NCBI RefSeq assembly: GCF_048892425.1
Contig: NZ_JBLZHU010000012.1
Coordinates: 1 to 64,000, forward strand
Length of the DNA: 64,000 nucleotides
Source of the DNA: Pacificispira sp002696645
GTDB lineage: Bacteria > Pseudomonadota > Alphaproteobacteria > UBA8366 > Aestuariispiraceae
Direction: 5' to 3'
A model generated the notes under the pieces. That model worked only from the letters and a program-made list of their open reading frames with translations, had not been told where the DNA came from and ran no database searches. Below are positions 1 to 9,421 of this stretch, piece by piece (the stretch's first letter is position 1; each line of letters begins with the position of its first letter). The position numbers were made by a program, and so were the translations under genes.

Positions 1-240
1 ATCTTCCCTTCGTATGACGGTAAAAGCCGTTGCACGTCTGGACTGAAAAGAGCCACAGGTACACAAAGTTCAATGCAATACTTAAGACTACTCGCGAGAG
101 ATCCGCCGATCTTTACAAAACCAGGCACCGCCCATAAAGCGGATCCCGGAAAACAAGATCAGCATATCGCAAACAACAAAACCAAATGCTTCAAAACACC
201 CCATTTGCTGATACCGACAGAATATCTGTCCGCATCGACG
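1..240. other. rRNA operon spacer upstream of 5S
   Basis: This stretch precedes the 5S rRNA and would be the 23S-5S internal spacer. I do not recognise the 3' end of 23S rRNA in it. Short open frames are present on both strands but look like chance frames in a spacer. Confidence 0.5.
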
Positions 241-357
241 ACTTGGTGGCCATAGCGGAAGGCCCAACACCCGATCCCATCCCGAACTCGGCCGTGAAAC
301 CTTCCCGCGCCAATGGTACTTTGGCTCAAGCCACGGGAGAGTAGGTCGCTGCCAAGT
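241..357 (+). rRNA. rrf: 5S ribosomal RNA
   Basis: The 117-base sequence has closing ends ACTTGG and CCAAGT that pair with each other. It contains the conserved 5S blocks CCCGATCCCATCCCGAACTC and GGGAGAGTAGGTCG. The layout 5S then tRNA-fMet is the usual end of an rRNA operon in many Alphaproteobacteria. The ends are set from the terminal helix and could be off by one or two bases. Confidence 0.95.
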
Positions 358-433
358 CTTCCATGCGGACAGATCTCAAGTCACCTCAGCAATACACCAT
401 GCAAATACCCAACCTCCTACCTAACCACACCCA

Positions 434-498
<65 letters not shown>

Positions 499-510
<12 letters not shown>

Positions 511-592
511 AATAAATCATGCACTTAGCCCCGCTCTCACCAGCGGGGCTTTTGCTTGGGTAAGCATTTAGGAAGCATATAGGTAAGCAGGG
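499..592 (+). repeat. tRNA-fMet 3' end and flank, left copy (possible att site)
   Basis: The 13 bases CCCCCGCAACCAA at the tRNA end recur at 33715-33727. Both copies are followed, at the same 12-base offset, by ACTTAGC, then a small hairpin, then GGTAAGCA and AGGTAAGCAGGG. In this copy the GG(T/A)AAGCA word occurs three times (559-592). Such an arrangement fits an integration site at a tRNA gene with short arm repeats. No integrase gene is in the window, so this is inference. Confidence 0.45.
527..553 (+). terminator. rho-independent terminator of the rRNA operon
   Basis: Arms AGCCCCGC and GCGGGGCT form an 8-bp GC-rich stem around a short loop, followed by a T-run. It sits 16 bases after the tRNA and would end the rRNA-tRNA transcript. 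Confidence 0.85.
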
Positions 593-716
593 GGCAGTTG
601 TCTGCTTCTTTTTATTGGGATGATATGGCCTTCCGGTAACCAACAACGCTGTTTAAGTTTGTCTCATGCGCGTCGACGAATTCTTCCCAAATCTGGAGAA
701 TCTTTATGGCTGCAGC

Positions 717-1046
717 TCACCCGATCTCTTCAAGGTTGGGGTTTACGGGCAGGGGGTCAGGGAGGCCGTCTTGCCAGGTGACGTTTAAGTCTTCCCGCCA
801 GGCAAATTTAACGAGGTGCTGGTCCAGGACGGATTGCATCATTCCGACACCTTCCGGTTTTTGAGCTTTGCAGTAAAATGACAGTACATTTTGATTTGCT
901 GTCATCAGGCATAGGCCACCTGGAAATTCCACCCGGCCAAAGGTGGCATCGTATTGGACTGTCACTTTGTGGCGGAAATGCTTGCACAGTTGTTGCAGAT
1001 ACTTGCTGGCATTTGTCGTTTCGATGTTGGTGTGACAGTGAATCAT
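717..1046 (-). CDS. DUF2218 family small protein of iron locus
   Basis: This 109-residue soluble protein matches the DUF2218 pattern: an N-terminal region with KYLQQLCKHFRHK, a central FGRVEFPGG segment and a C-terminal LVKFAWREDLNVTW. The family has no settled biochemical role that I know of, but its genes are often next to siderophore transport genes. That fits here, since it lies downstream of the AraC regulator on the same strand with a 100-base gap. It has no signal peptide or membrane segment, so it should be cytoplasmic. Confidence 0.8.
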   Translation of the reverse strand: MIHCHTNIETTNASKYLQQLCKHFRHKVTVQYDATFGRVEFPGGLCLMTANQNVLSFYCKAQKPEGVGMMQSVLDQHLVKFAWREDLNVTWQDGLPDPLPVNPNLEEIG

Positions 1047-1146
1047 GTCTGCGGGATCTCCTGTTGCCGGCGCGTTGGGTTAATCGCGAACGCCATCCAT
1101 TCTGATAGGTTGGCTATGGCGTTTCTGATGTATGCTCCAAAACATA

Positions 1147-2142
1147 TTATGATGACACTTGGCGTGGTGTGCGCCCAAACGCTTTGCGAAATGCGGTTGA
1201 GAAATTGGCAGCACTGGAATATCCCGCCAGGAAAGCGGCTTCCTTTACGGAAATTCGATCCCGGTCCAGCGCGACCATGGCGCGTTCCAGGTTGCGCTGA
1301 CGAATGTACTTGAAGGCGCTCATGCCATGTACGGTTTGGAACAAGCGTTGCAGCGTGCTGATGCTTAGACCCGTCGCCTCAGCAATTTCCTGAAGCGGTG
1401 TGAAGCCATCACAGGTTTCAAGGAATTGTTCAACCTTTCGAATGCGGCGCTGATCGATGGCGACAAGGGGGGTGTGCGAAGTTCCGTTAGTTCCCGGTGT
1501 CAGTTGCTTCAGACTTTCCGCCAGCAATTCCAGCGCAAGGCTTTCCAGATGAAGATTTGCCATCGGCGCTGAAGAGATCGCCGCTTCCAGAATAAGTTCT
1601 GCCAGGGAGATCAGCCGGGGGGAGGGGGGCCAGACATGCTGTGCAAGATGTTTGCGGGTAAAGCGATCAATTGCATTCCCCTTTTCATCATGACGCCAAT
1701 CGCTTTGGGACAACCATTCGCTTGTCACCCGAAGGCTGACCTTGCGGATATGGTCGCCCCGATGTCCACGACGCTCCAACAGGGATGTTTTGTTGCGCGA
1801 AATGATCAAGGCGCGCGGTCGGTTTGAATCCGCCCCCATTTCCCTGTCCATCAGGGGTTGCCCGTCTACAGTGGCGTCTACTGTCCCTTTCAGGAAAATC
1901 TGTAAGGTCAAGCCAGGTTGTTGTTCAGAATGTGTCACAAGATCATATTGATCGATGGCGTCAGACACGTGCAGCACCAGTCCTGGGCGCAGGCACCGCA
2001 TTTCAAAACTACCCTGTAAAACGGGACCTTGAACTGTCTGTGGCGCGATAATCTGGAACTTTGAACTGACACTGTTCGCACTTTTGGTTAGTGCGTTCAC
2101 ATCAATTGAATGCATTGCGTCTGCTTTCTGTTTCGCTGGCAT
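1147..2142 (-). CDS. AraC-family regulator, likely of siderophore uptake
   Basis: This 331-residue AraC/XylS-type protein has its two helix-turn-helix units in the last 100 residues (around LQEIAEATGLSISTLQRLF and VKEAAFLAGYSSAANFSTAF). The N-terminal two thirds would sense the effector, as in PchR-type regulators of siderophore receptors. It is divergent from a TonB receptor across a 359-base gap. The ATG at 2142 is preceded by AAAGGG at suitable distance; a second ATG lies nine codons in. The link to ferri-siderophore sensing is inferred from context. Confidence 0.85.
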   Translation of the reverse strand: MPAKQKADAMHSIDVNALTKSANSVSSKFQIIAPQTVQGPVLQGSFEMRCLRPGLVLHVSDAIDQYDLVTHSEQQPGLTLQIFLKGTVDATVDGQPLMDREMGADSNRPRALIISRNKTSLLERRGHRGDHIRKVSLRVTSEWLSQSDWRHDEKGNAIDRFTRKHLAQHVWPPSPRLISLAELILEAAISSAPMANLHLESLALELLAESLKQLTPGTNGTSHTPLVAIDQRRIRKVEQFLETCDGFTPLQEIAEATGLSISTLQRLFQTVHGMSAFKYIRQRNLERAMVALDRDRISVKEAAFLAGYSSAANFSTAFRKAFGRTPRQVSS

Positions 2143-2501
2143 TAAGATAACCCTTTAAAACTCAAACTGTTGGTTCTCAACCCTATCTCTGATGAGTGGA
2201 CTGATCCAAACATACGGCTGAGGGGCTAGGAAGGCGCTTTTTCAACCATTTGGCGTGCCTTGCACGAGCGTTTTGCAAACAAGAATGATGCCGTCGCAAA
2301 GAGCGGAGTGATGGTCTGCTTCTCCCTTCTCTCATATGATTATAATAATTAATCGCAACTCAAGGCAAGCGTTGCTTTCCCAGAGTGAATAGTGGTGCGC
2401 GATGGGCGCGCAAAGAATGCATTGGATGATGAAGGGTGGCGGACGAAGCATAATTCCGCCGCTTGGGGCCTGATGCTGTTTGGAAAAGTGGGGTGAATAG
2501 T
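2143..2501. other. divergent promoter region, AraC gene and TonB receptor
   Basis: This 359-base gap between two divergent genes holds an AT-rich Fur/7-1-7-like box at 2338-2352. I see no gene in it; frames that enter it are extensions of neighbours. Confidence 0.6.
2338..2352 (+). promoter_or_regulatory. candidate iron-responsive (Fur-type) box
   Basis: TGATTATAATAATTA is a near-perfect 7-1-7 inverted repeat (6 of 7 pairs) resembling the Fur consensus core TGATAAT-N-ATTATCA. It lies about 150 bases upstream of the receptor start. Similar boxes occur at 9407 and 9713, in the other two iron promoters. Confidence 0.5.
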
Positions 2502-4643
2502 ATGAGAAAGAATCGTTCCTTCTGGAATAGCCAAGTTTCAGTTCTGGCGCTGATTGGTGGATTTGTCACGGCAACCACGTTGGGTCCCATCGGGCTGGCA
2601 AATGCAGAAGAGACATCTTCTAAGAAAGCAATTGTTCTGGACCCGCTCAATGTCGTTGGCTCAGGATACGAAACAGAGGATTCCGGCAGCTATGCTTCTG
2701 ACTTGATCAGCGTCGGGGAAAAAGACGCTCGTACGGTAAAAGAGGTTCCGCAATCAACAACGGTGCTGACCAATCAATATCTGAAGGACCGCAATGTCAC
2801 GTCGCTGGATACGGCGATGCGCAAGACGCCAGGTATTGTCGTGCTGGACAATGACAATGGACGTTCCAGCATTTTCTCGCGCGGTTTTGAGGTTGATAAG
2901 CTGTATTTCAACGGACTATCCGCGCCTGTTTCCAGCCGCCAAGGAACTCAGCCTGATATGTCGATCATCGACCATGTGGAAGTTCTGAAAGGGCCGGCGG
3001 GCCTGTTCGATGGTGCGGGGGACCCGGGCGGCGCGATCAATATGAGTCTGAAGCGGCCAACCCGTGAATTTGCTGCATCTGTTGAAGCATCTGGCAATAC
3101 CTGGGGCGGAATTCGTGGGGTTGGTGATATATCCTCTCCCTTGACGGAGGAGGGGACATTGCGCGGCCGTGTCGTTGCAACCCGTGATCAGGGGAAGACC
3201 TGGGTTGATAACAATGACAATGATTTGAGCCTTGGTTACCTGGTTATCGAGGGGGATATCACTGAGTCCGATATGGTGACCTTCAGCGTCAGCCGGACGG
3301 AACGTGACCTGCAGCCCTTTAACGGTCTTCCAAGTTTTGCGGATGGCACACTGATTAATCTTGATACGTCTACAACAACGGGTGCCGATTGGAACACGTT
3401 TGAAAGCGGTATCACGGATGTTATGGGAGAATATGAACATTTCTTCGATAATGGCGGTCATTTTAAATTATCCGGTCTGTACTCTGAACGTACAGCAGAG
3501 TCGCTTTATGCCTATTCCAGATCAGCCGCCGCAGCGAATGGTAATATTACGGGCGTCACAGTCTATGCCGAGGACTTTGAAGAAAGCTCGTTGAGCCTGG
3601 ATGCGCATATCAGCCAGCCCGTGGAACTGTTTGGGCAAGAGCACAATGTGCTGGCCGGTGTTGACTATAAACAGAATGAAAGCACATCCCTGAACAATGG
3701 TCGCGGTGTTGCCAATGGAGATACGAACAACATCTTCAACTGGAACCGAAACCTGACCATTCCGACAATCAACTATACAACTCAGGAACAGATCGAAACG
3801 AACCAGTATGGCGTCTACGGACAGGTTCGGGTTAAACCCTTCGATCCTTTGACCGTGATTGGTGGATTGCGCAGCACCTGGTATGACAGCACCAATACCA
3901 ATCTCTTGACCCGCACGGAAACATCGCAAACGGTTGATGCGGAACTGACCCCTTATGCAGGTGTTGTTTATGATTTCACGCAGAACCTCTCTGCATATGG
4001 AAGCTATACAGAGATTTTTCAGCCGCAAACCGATACGGACGCGAATGGTAATCTGATTGGATCCCGAACCGGTCGCCAGTATGAAATTGGCGTTAAGGGC
4101 AATTATCAGGGGCTCAATGCATCTGCCGCTGTGTTTGATCTTGTGAATGAAAACTATGCGACGGACGCGGATGGCAATAACGCGACAGTTGGTGATGCCG
4201 GGGCAGACATCAGTGTCCGCGGTTTTGAATTGGAAGCCAGTGGTTCTGTTATGCCTGGCCTGGAAGTCATGGCGGGGTACACCTATAGCCTGATCACCTA
4301 TGTCAGCGGTCCAGACAGCATTCAGTCCTTCGTGCTGCGGGGGCAAACGCCGAAGCATCAGCTTCAGATCTGGGCAAAGCAGGACATTGACATCGTGGAT
4401 GGCCTATATCTGGGCGGTGGGATGAAAGCCTTTTCGGGTGCTGATAACGGCACGATCAAACGGGATGGTTACGCCATTTTTGATGTGATGGCAGGATATG
4501 ATGTGACGGAGAATCTGGCAGCGACCCTGACCGTGAATAACCTACTGAATAATGAGTATTATTCCCGGACCGGATCGACGGCTTTGTTCAATTTTTATGG
4601 GGAACCCCGCAGCGCCTTGCTGAAAATGACGGCAAAATTCTAG
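2502..4643 (+). CDS. TonB-dependent ferric-siderophore receptor
   Basis: This 713-residue outer-membrane receptor of the FhuA/FhuE/FpvA class has a signal peptide ending near ANAEE. A plug domain spans about residues 60-170 (KEVPQSTTVLTNQYL, then VEVLKGPAGLFDGAG). A 22-strand barrel follows and the protein ends in an aromatic residue (KMTAKF). It lacks the N-terminal STN signalling domain found in the second receptor of this locus. I chose the ATG at 2502 because it begins a proper signal peptide; a frame-extending ATG 13 codons upstream does not. The cargo is unknown. Confidence 0.9.
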   Translation: MRKNRSFWNSQVSVLALIGGFVTATTLGPIGLANAEETSSKKAIVLDPLNVVGSGYETEDSGSYASDLISVGEKDARTVKEVPQSTTVLTNQYLKDRNVTSLDTAMRKTPGIVVLDNDNGRSSIFSRGFEVDKLYFNGLSAPVSSRQGTQPDMSIIDHVEVLKGPAGLFDGAGDPGGAINMSLKRPTREFAASVEASGNTWGGIRGVGDISSPLTEEGTLRGRVVATRDQGKTWVDNNDNDLSLGYLVIEGDITESDMVTFSVSRTERDLQPFNGLPSFADGTLINLDTSTTTGADWNTFESGITDVMGEYEHFFDNGGHFKLSGLYSERTAESLYAYSRSAAAANGNITGVTVYAEDFEESSLSLDAHISQPVELFGQEHNVLAGVDYKQNESTSLNNGRGVANGDTNNIFNWNRNLTIPTINYTTQEQIETNQYGVYGQVRVKPFDPLTVIGGLRSTWYDSTNTNLLTRTETSQTVDAELTPYAGVVYDFTQNLSAYGSYTEIFQPQTDTDANGNLIGSRTGRQYEIGVKGNYQGLNASAAVFDLVNENYATDADGNNATVGDAGADISVRGFELEASGSVMPGLEVMAGYTYSLITYVSGPDSIQSFVLRGQTPKHQLQIWAKQDIDIVDGLYLGGGMKAFSGADNGTIKRDGYAIFDVMAGYDVTENLAATLTVNNLLNNEYYSRTGSTALFNFYGEPRSALLKMTAKF

Positions 4644-4666
4644 TCACAGGAAAATTCGAAAAATGG

Positions 4667-4706
4667 ACAGGGCGGGGTTTTACGATCCCGCTCTGTCGGG
4701 TTTTTT
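4667..4706 (+). terminator. rho-independent terminator after receptor
   Basis: Arms ACAGGGCGGG and CCCGCTCTGT (one base offset) form a GC-rich stem followed by TTTTTT at 4701-4706. It separates the receptor from the esterase gene. Confidence 0.75.
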
Positions 4707-4736
4707 ACACACAGTTTACTTTGTAAGGGGTGGATC

Positions 4737-5672
4737 ATGATTCGTCAGGCGCGGTGGACGCTTTTTATCGGTGGGTTGGTTGGCCTGATGGCATTTGCGG
4801 ATGTTCATGCTGCGGAAAAGGTTACAATTCCAAACAGTGAGTTGCATACCATAACGTCACGCGAAACAGGCGACGCGTATCAGATACAAATCCGTTTGCC
4901 CAATTCCAAGCCACCTGAATCCGGTTTTCCTGTTATCTATCTTTTAGATAGCAATGCCTGGTTCGGCATGGCGTCAGATTTGGTCAGCACACGGTCTCTA
5001 AACAAGGATTCGACTGGAATAACCCCCGCTATTCTGGTTGGTATCGCCTATCCGACGGACGCCCCATATGATCTGAAGCGACGGACCTTTGACCTGACCC
5101 CTCCTTCGGAGAATGTCACGATGCCACCGCGCCCCAATGGCAAGCCTTGGCCACCAACCGGCGGGGCAGATGCCTTTCTGCGGTTTATCGAAACTCAAGT
5201 AAAGCCGCTGGTTGACCAGCGTGCCCCGGTGGATAAATCGCAGGAAACACTGATGGGGCATTCCTTTGGTGGATTGTTCGCCCTGCATGTGATGCTGACA
5301 CAGCCAGGATCATTCGATACGTATCTGGCGGGCAGCCCTTCGATTTGGTTCAACCAGAAACAGGTGATGGAAGAAGCTAAGGCCTATTTGGCAGCTGGTA
5401 ACTCCGTGAAGGCGCGGCTGTATATATGCGTTGGGGGCGAAGAAGAGGATATCACCGCAGCGGAAGAAACGCATCCACAGGCGGAAATCAGGCGTCAGTG
5501 GAAAAAGGATAACCGCATGATCGGAAATGCGCAGGATTTCGTGGCGTTGATGTCAAATCAGCCCGAACTGGATATCGCCTTTAAGGTGTTTGAGGGGGAA
5601 GATCATGGAACGATTATCCCGCAACTGATGATCCATGGCCTTCACTTTGCTTTTAATCAGAAAGCGCCTTAG
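4737..5672 (+). CDS. periplasmic alpha/beta-hydrolase, siderophore-esterase-like
   Basis: This 311-residue protein has a signal peptide (cut near VHAAE) and resembles the IroE/Fes/BesA esterase family. The nucleophile is Ser176 in GHSFGG. A late GEDHGTIIP segment would carry the catalytic His. Family members hydrolyse ester-backbone siderophores such as enterobactin-type trilactones to free iron. Its place between a siderophore receptor and an iron ABC importer supports such a role. The gene is convergent with the ATPase gene and overlaps it by 20 bases. The exact substrate cannot be told from sequence. Confidence 0.75.
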   Translation: MIRQARWTLFIGGLVGLMAFADVHAAEKVTIPNSELHTITSRETGDAYQIQIRLPNSKPPESGFPVIYLLDSNAWFGMASDLVSTRSLNKDSTGITPAILVGIAYPTDAPYDLKRRTFDLTPPSENVTMPPRPNGKPWPPTGGADAFLRFIETQVKPLVDQRAPVDKSQETLMGHSFGGLFALHVMLTQPGSFDTYLAGSPSIWFNQKQVMEEAKAYLAAGNSVKARLYICVGGEEEDITAAEETHPQAEIRRQWKKDNRMIGNAQDFVALMSNQPELDIAFKVFEGEDHGTIIPQLMIHGLHFAFNQKAP

Positions 5673-6441
5673 CGGTATTAACTGGTTTGAAATAGTAAAC
5701 CAGCTTTTGTCCTTCAATTTGATGGATCGATGTATCAATTCCATATATGTCACGAATGACAGAGGGTACGATAATATCGTCCGAACGGCCGTCATGCAGG
5801 ATTCGGCCATCCCGCATGGCAATGATCCTGTCTGCGTAACAGGATGCGAAATTGATATCGTGCAGGACAACCACAATTGTCTTGCCAAAGTCTTCCGCCA
5901 TGCTGCGGAAGACCCCCATCATGGTCACAGCATGTTTGATGTCCAGATTGTTCAGGGGTTCATCCAGCAAAAGAAAATCTGTATTCTGTGACAGGGACAT
6001 AGCAATAAAGGCGCGCTGTCTTTGTCCACCAGAAATCTCATCCAGAAAATCTTTGCGGATCGAACAAAGGTCCAGATACTGCAAGGCTTGTTCGATTTGC
6101 TTTCGGTCTTCTGATGTAAGGTGCCCTTTGCTATGCGGGAACCGGCCGAAGCTGACCAGATCTTCAACAGACATCCGTGTTGTTAAGGAGTTATCCTGCC
6201 GAAGCACGGCCAGTTTTTGTGCCAAGACGGATCCTGGGGTGCGCGCGATATCCTGACCATCCAGCATCACCTGACCAGATGTTGCTGGAAGCAGGCGGCT
6301 GATCAGGGACAGAAGAGTTGATTTCCCGGCCCCGTTTGCGCCCACCAGGGCAACGACACCACCGCGCTTGATCGTCAAGCTGACATCATCCACAACGACA
6401 GTCTTTCCATAGGCTTTGGTGATGTTTCTGATCTCAATCAT
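5653..6441 (-). CDS. iron-siderophore ABC importer ATPase (FepC/FecE-like)
   Basis: This 262-residue ATPase has Walker A GANGAGKST near residue 36, signature ISGGQRQRAFIAMSL, Walker B FLLLDEPLNNLD and an H-loop VVLHDINFA. This is the FepC/FecE/YclP pattern. It energises the two permeases encoded just upstream on the same strand. The ATG at 6441 overlaps the stop of the second permease by four bases (ATGA), which fixes the start. A longer in-frame reading into the permease gene is an artefact. Confidence 0.92.
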   Translation of the reverse strand: MIEIRNITKAYGKTVVVDDVSLTIKRGGVVALVGANGAGKSTLLSLISRLLPATSGQVMLDGQDIARTPGSVLAQKLAVLRQDNSLTTRMSVEDLVSFGRFPHSKGHLTSEDRKQIEQALQYLDLCSIRKDFLDEISGGQRQRAFIAMSLSQNTDFLLLDEPLNNLDIKHAVTMMGVFRSMAEDFGKTIVVVLHDINFASCYADRIIAMRDGRILHDGRSDDIIVPSVIRDIYGIDTSIHQIEGQKLVYYFKPVNTAKALSD

Positions 6442-7415
6442 TGTAATCGCCCACGCAGTAAAAGAATAAGAAAGAACAGGCCCCCGACAAACTCTACTAC
6501 CACTCCCAAGGCTGTGTCGTAGGACAGCACATGTTCCAACACGGTCTGTCCGATAATAAGGCAGATCGTTGCGGTCAGGGCGGCGGCGGGCAGAAGCAGC
6601 GCATGGCGATGGCTGGGGATCACCAGGTAGGCCAAATGCGCTGCCAGCAGGCCCAGAAACAACATCGGTCCAACCAGGGCCGTCGATACTGCGACCAGGA
6701 TCGATACCGCCATCAGGCCAATCGTCACGGCGCGGCGATGATTCAGGCCCAGGCTGGTGGATTGTTCGCGGCCAAGCGCCAGAACATCCAACATCGGTAA
6801 GGCCCGCCAAACCAATAGAAATACAGTTGCTGTGACGCCAGCCGAAATCATAAGTATATCTGGATCCGGTCGGTTGAAGGATGCGAAAATGCGATCCTGC
6901 ACAACCATAAAAGCCGTGGGATCAATAAGCCATTTCAGGAATCCAGAGAGGCTTCGAAACAGAATACCAAACACGATCCCAATCAGGATCAGAAGGTGCA
7001 GGCCCCGCGTTCCACCAGAAAACAACATCCGGTACAAAAATACAGAAAAAAGGGTCAATGCAACGGCTTCGAGACTGAAACGCATTGCTGTCGACATGCT
7101 GGCGACAGCGGTCACACCTATTGAAAACACCAGAAGGCTTTGTATTAAAATGTATAACGAATCAAAACCCATGATGGAGGGGGTTAAAATTCGGTTCTGG
7201 GCCAGGGTTTGAAATATCACTGTTGATGTTCCAATTGCAGTGCCGACCAGGATCATGGTCGCTAGTTTCGCACCCCGGAACGTCATGACGAATTCCCAAC
7301 TGCCCCGCACGCCAATCGTCATGAATAAGATACCGCTCAGGACGGCGATTGCCGCCAGGATTGCCAATCGGATATGCAGCGATGCCCACAGTGTCGCTGT
7401 TCCCTTACCGGTCAC
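6438..7415 (-). CDS. FecCD-type iron importer permease, second subunit
   Basis: This 325-residue membrane protein is of the FecCD/BtuC class, with about nine to ten hydrophobic segments. The conserved loop ALGREQSTSLGLNHRRAV, which contacts the ATPase, lies in the C-terminal half. I place the start at GTG 7415: GGAG lies eight bases upstream and the gene then overlaps the preceding permease by 11 bases. A longer frame starts with a cysteine-rich stretch that does not look like a permease. It works with the other permease as a heterodimer. Confidence 0.88.
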   Translation of the reverse strand: MTGKGTATLWASLHIRLAILAAIAVLSGILFMTIGVRGSWEFVMTFRGAKLATMILVGTAIGTSTVIFQTLAQNRILTPSIMGFDSLYILIQSLLVFSIGVTAVASMSTAMRFSLEAVALTLFSVFLYRMLFSGGTRGLHLLILIGIVFGILFRSLSGFLKWLIDPTAFMVVQDRIFASFNRPDPDILMISAGVTATVFLLVWRALPMLDVLALGREQSTSLGLNHRRAVTIGLMAVSILVAVSTALVGPMLFLGLLAAHLAYLVIPSHRHALLLPAAALTATICLIIGQTVLEHVLSYDTALGVVVEFVGGLFFLILLLRGRLQ

Positions 7416-8430
7416 GGCGCATGCTCCGCAGCAACAGTGCCAAAAAGCCAGCGCCACCAATGACGCCCATGGTCGTCCCAACCGGCAACTCATAGGGATG
7501 CAGGATCAAACGGCCCGCAATGTCGGACGCCAGCAGCAGACATGCCCCGGTCAGCGCGACCCAGGGCAGGTTGCGTCGCACATTGTCGCCCATGATCAGG
7601 GTGACCAGGTTGGGGACGATTAATCCTACAAAAGGGATCATGCCGCTGGTGACAACGACCACGGCGGTTATCAGGGATACGATCACCACGCCAAAAACGA
7701 CAGTCCGCCGATAGTTCAGGCCCAGGCTTGTGCTGACAGTTTCTCCCATTGCAATGACCGTGAAGCGATCAGCGGCCAGATATGCGCCAATGGTCAGGAC
7801 AAGAGACAGCCAAAGCAATTCATACCGCCCCTGCAAAATGTTGGAGAAATCCCCAACGGTCCAATTGCTGAGTGCCTGCATCATATCTGTTCGATAGGCG
7901 AAGAAATTGGTTGCAGCTTCTATAACGCCCCCCAGCATAAGGCCGACCAGCGGCACGATGTAAATTGATCCCCAGGAAATGCGCTGCAGGAGTAGCAAAA
8001 ACAGCGCCGTTCCCGCCATGGCAAATCCCATCGCGACCAACATGCGCCCTGCAATTGGCATTTCTGGAGCGACCAGAAGCACGATTAATAGTCCAAATGC
8101 TGCGGATTCAGATGTTCCTACTGTCTTTGGCTCGACAAATTTATTGCGTGCCAGCATTTGCATAATCAGACCGGAAACCGATAGGCCGACACCGGCCAGA
8201 ATTAGCGCTACCGTGCGAGGGATACGGCTTGTGACCATAACCGTGACGGCTTCTGCCGTTCGTTCCTGCATGCCGCTTGTGTTTTGACCAAACCCGTCTA
8301 TCAGCGCATTTAATGCCCCATTACTGACCCCGACAAACAAACTGGTAATCGCCAAACCGATCAGAATGAGGGAGCATAATAGAAGTTTCATTGAGGTTCG
8401 TATCTCTGGACCGACGCGACCCGTCGTCAT
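7405..8430 (-). CDS. FecCD-type iron importer permease, first subunit
   Basis: This 341-residue FecCD-family permease has the coupling loop ETVSTSLGLNYRRTV and the GMIPFVGLIVPNLVT motif typical of siderophore and heme importers. Its start codon overlaps the stop of the binding-protein gene (TAATG), so the four transport genes are translationally coupled. An internal ATG (MKLLLCSLIL, 13 codons in) begins the first membrane helix and is an alternative start. It moves ferric siderophore across the inner membrane. Confidence 0.9.
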   Translation of the reverse strand: MTTGRVGPEIRTSMKLLLCSLILIGLAITSLFVGVSNGALNALIDGFGQNTSGMQERTAEAVTVMVTSRIPRTVALILAGVGLSVSGLIMQMLARNKFVEPKTVGTSESAAFGLLIVLLVAPEMPIAGRMLVAMGFAMAGTALFLLLLQRISWGSIYIVPLVGLMLGGVIEAATNFFAYRTDMMQALSNWTVGDFSNILQGRYELLWLSLVLTIGAYLAADRFTVIAMGETVSTSLGLNYRRTVVFGVVIVSLITAVVVVTSGMIPFVGLIVPNLVTLIMGDNVRRNLPWVALTGACLLLASDIAGRLILHPYELPVGTTMGVIGGAGFLALLLRSMRRDR

Positions 8431-9353
8431 TATGGTCTGCGCATGGCCGACAGAATGTCTTCCATGCTGCGAAGTAAAGCTTCAATGCCCCCGCCGCCCA
8501 GATACCAGGCATCCGAAGACAGGTAGACGATGTGATCCTGTTTCCAGGCGGTCGTTCGATGCATGATCGCGTTGTCCAGCAGAGTTCGGGCCGAGGCGCT
8601 GTCATGACCGATGGCCGCATCACGGTCCAACACGAACAGCCAGTCAGGATTTGTTTCCAGCAGAAATTCGTTGGAAATAGCCTGTCCATGGGTGCCGATA
8701 TCCAGCGATGGCGCACTGGGCGATATGCCAAATTCATCATACAGTAAGCCAAAGCGCGAATTGGGTCCAAAGGCGCTCATCCGACCACCGGTGGTCAGAA
8801 TCAATTGCCCCGTTCCTGCCGATGCGGTCGCCTTTCGAACCTCTTGCAGTTTCGCATCAATGGCCGCCAATCGTTCGGCCACCTTTTCATTCTTGCCAAA
8901 GATTTGCCCCAGCAGTTTTGCATTGTCGATAATGCTGTCGATTTGCTTCGACGGATCATAACTTAAATCCAGTGTTGGTGCGATTTTCGACAAGTCTTTC
9001 AGCTTCGACGCGGATCGTGCGCCAAGAAGGATGATATCGGGTGACAGGGCGTTGACGGCCTCATAATTGGGCTCAAACAAGGTACCAACCTTGGCGTATC
9101 TGTCGTCATCATAGGCTTGAAGGTATTCTGGTTTTGGACCGGTCGGGATACCCGTGACCGGGATATCCAGGCTGTTCAGCAAATCCAGAATACCAAGATC
9201 AAAGACTACAACCCTTTTCGGATATAGCGGAACTTCTGTTTCGCCCTGGGCATGTTTAACGATAATTGTTTCAGCGAAACCAGCGTGCGGCATGCCGAAC
9301 AAGCAGGAAAAAGCTAAGAGTCCAGCTAGAAAATATCTGCGATTAAAGTGCAT
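8430..9353 (-). CDS. periplasmic iron-siderophore binding protein
   Basis: This 307-residue protein begins with a signal peptide that cuts near AGFAE. It has the FepB/FhuD-type fold signature: PKRVVVFDLGILDLLNSLDI, then YEAVNALSPDIILLG, and WYLGGGGIEALL near the end. It would capture ferri-siderophore in the periplasm and feed the two permeases. It is the first gene of the four-gene importer operon. A Fur-like box lies about 60 bases upstream, so iron repression is likely. Confidence 0.9.
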   Translation of the reverse strand: MHFNRRYFLAGLLAFSCLFGMPHAGFAETIIVKHAQGETEVPLYPKRVVVFDLGILDLLNSLDIPVTGIPTGPKPEYLQAYDDDRYAKVGTLFEPNYEAVNALSPDIILLGARSASKLKDLSKIAPTLDLSYDPSKQIDSIIDNAKLLGQIFGKNEKVAERLAAIDAKLQEVRKATASAGTGQLILTTGGRMSAFGPNSRFGLLYDEFGISPSAPSLDIGTHGQAISNEFLLETNPDWLFVLDRDAAIGHDSASARTLLDNAIMHRTTAWKQDHIVYLSSDAWYLGGGGIEALLRSMEDILSAMRRP

Positions 9354-9406
9354 GATCTACTCCCGCCGCGGGTGGATACTGAGATTGGGTTGAGGCCGTT
9401 CTATAA

Positions 9407-9421
9407 TGTAAATAATAATCA
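9407..9421 (-). promoter_or_regulatory. candidate Fur-type box, importer operon
   Basis: Read on the minus strand, TGATTATTATTTACA matches the 7-1-7 Fur core at most positions. It is about 55-70 bases upstream of the binding-protein start, a promoter-like position. Confidence 0.5.

Noticed and set aside
73..270. Short open frames on both strands before the 5S gene
   Set aside because: They lie in an rRNA spacer, have no ribosome site and encode low-similarity peptides.
3522..4358. Long minus-strand frame of 278 codons under the first receptor
   Set aside because: It is a shadow of the receptor gene with no ribosome site and unusual amino-acid use.
6442..6810. N-terminal extension of the iron ATPase
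   Set aside because: It is the permease gene read in another frame; the ATG at 6441 starts a complete ATPase.
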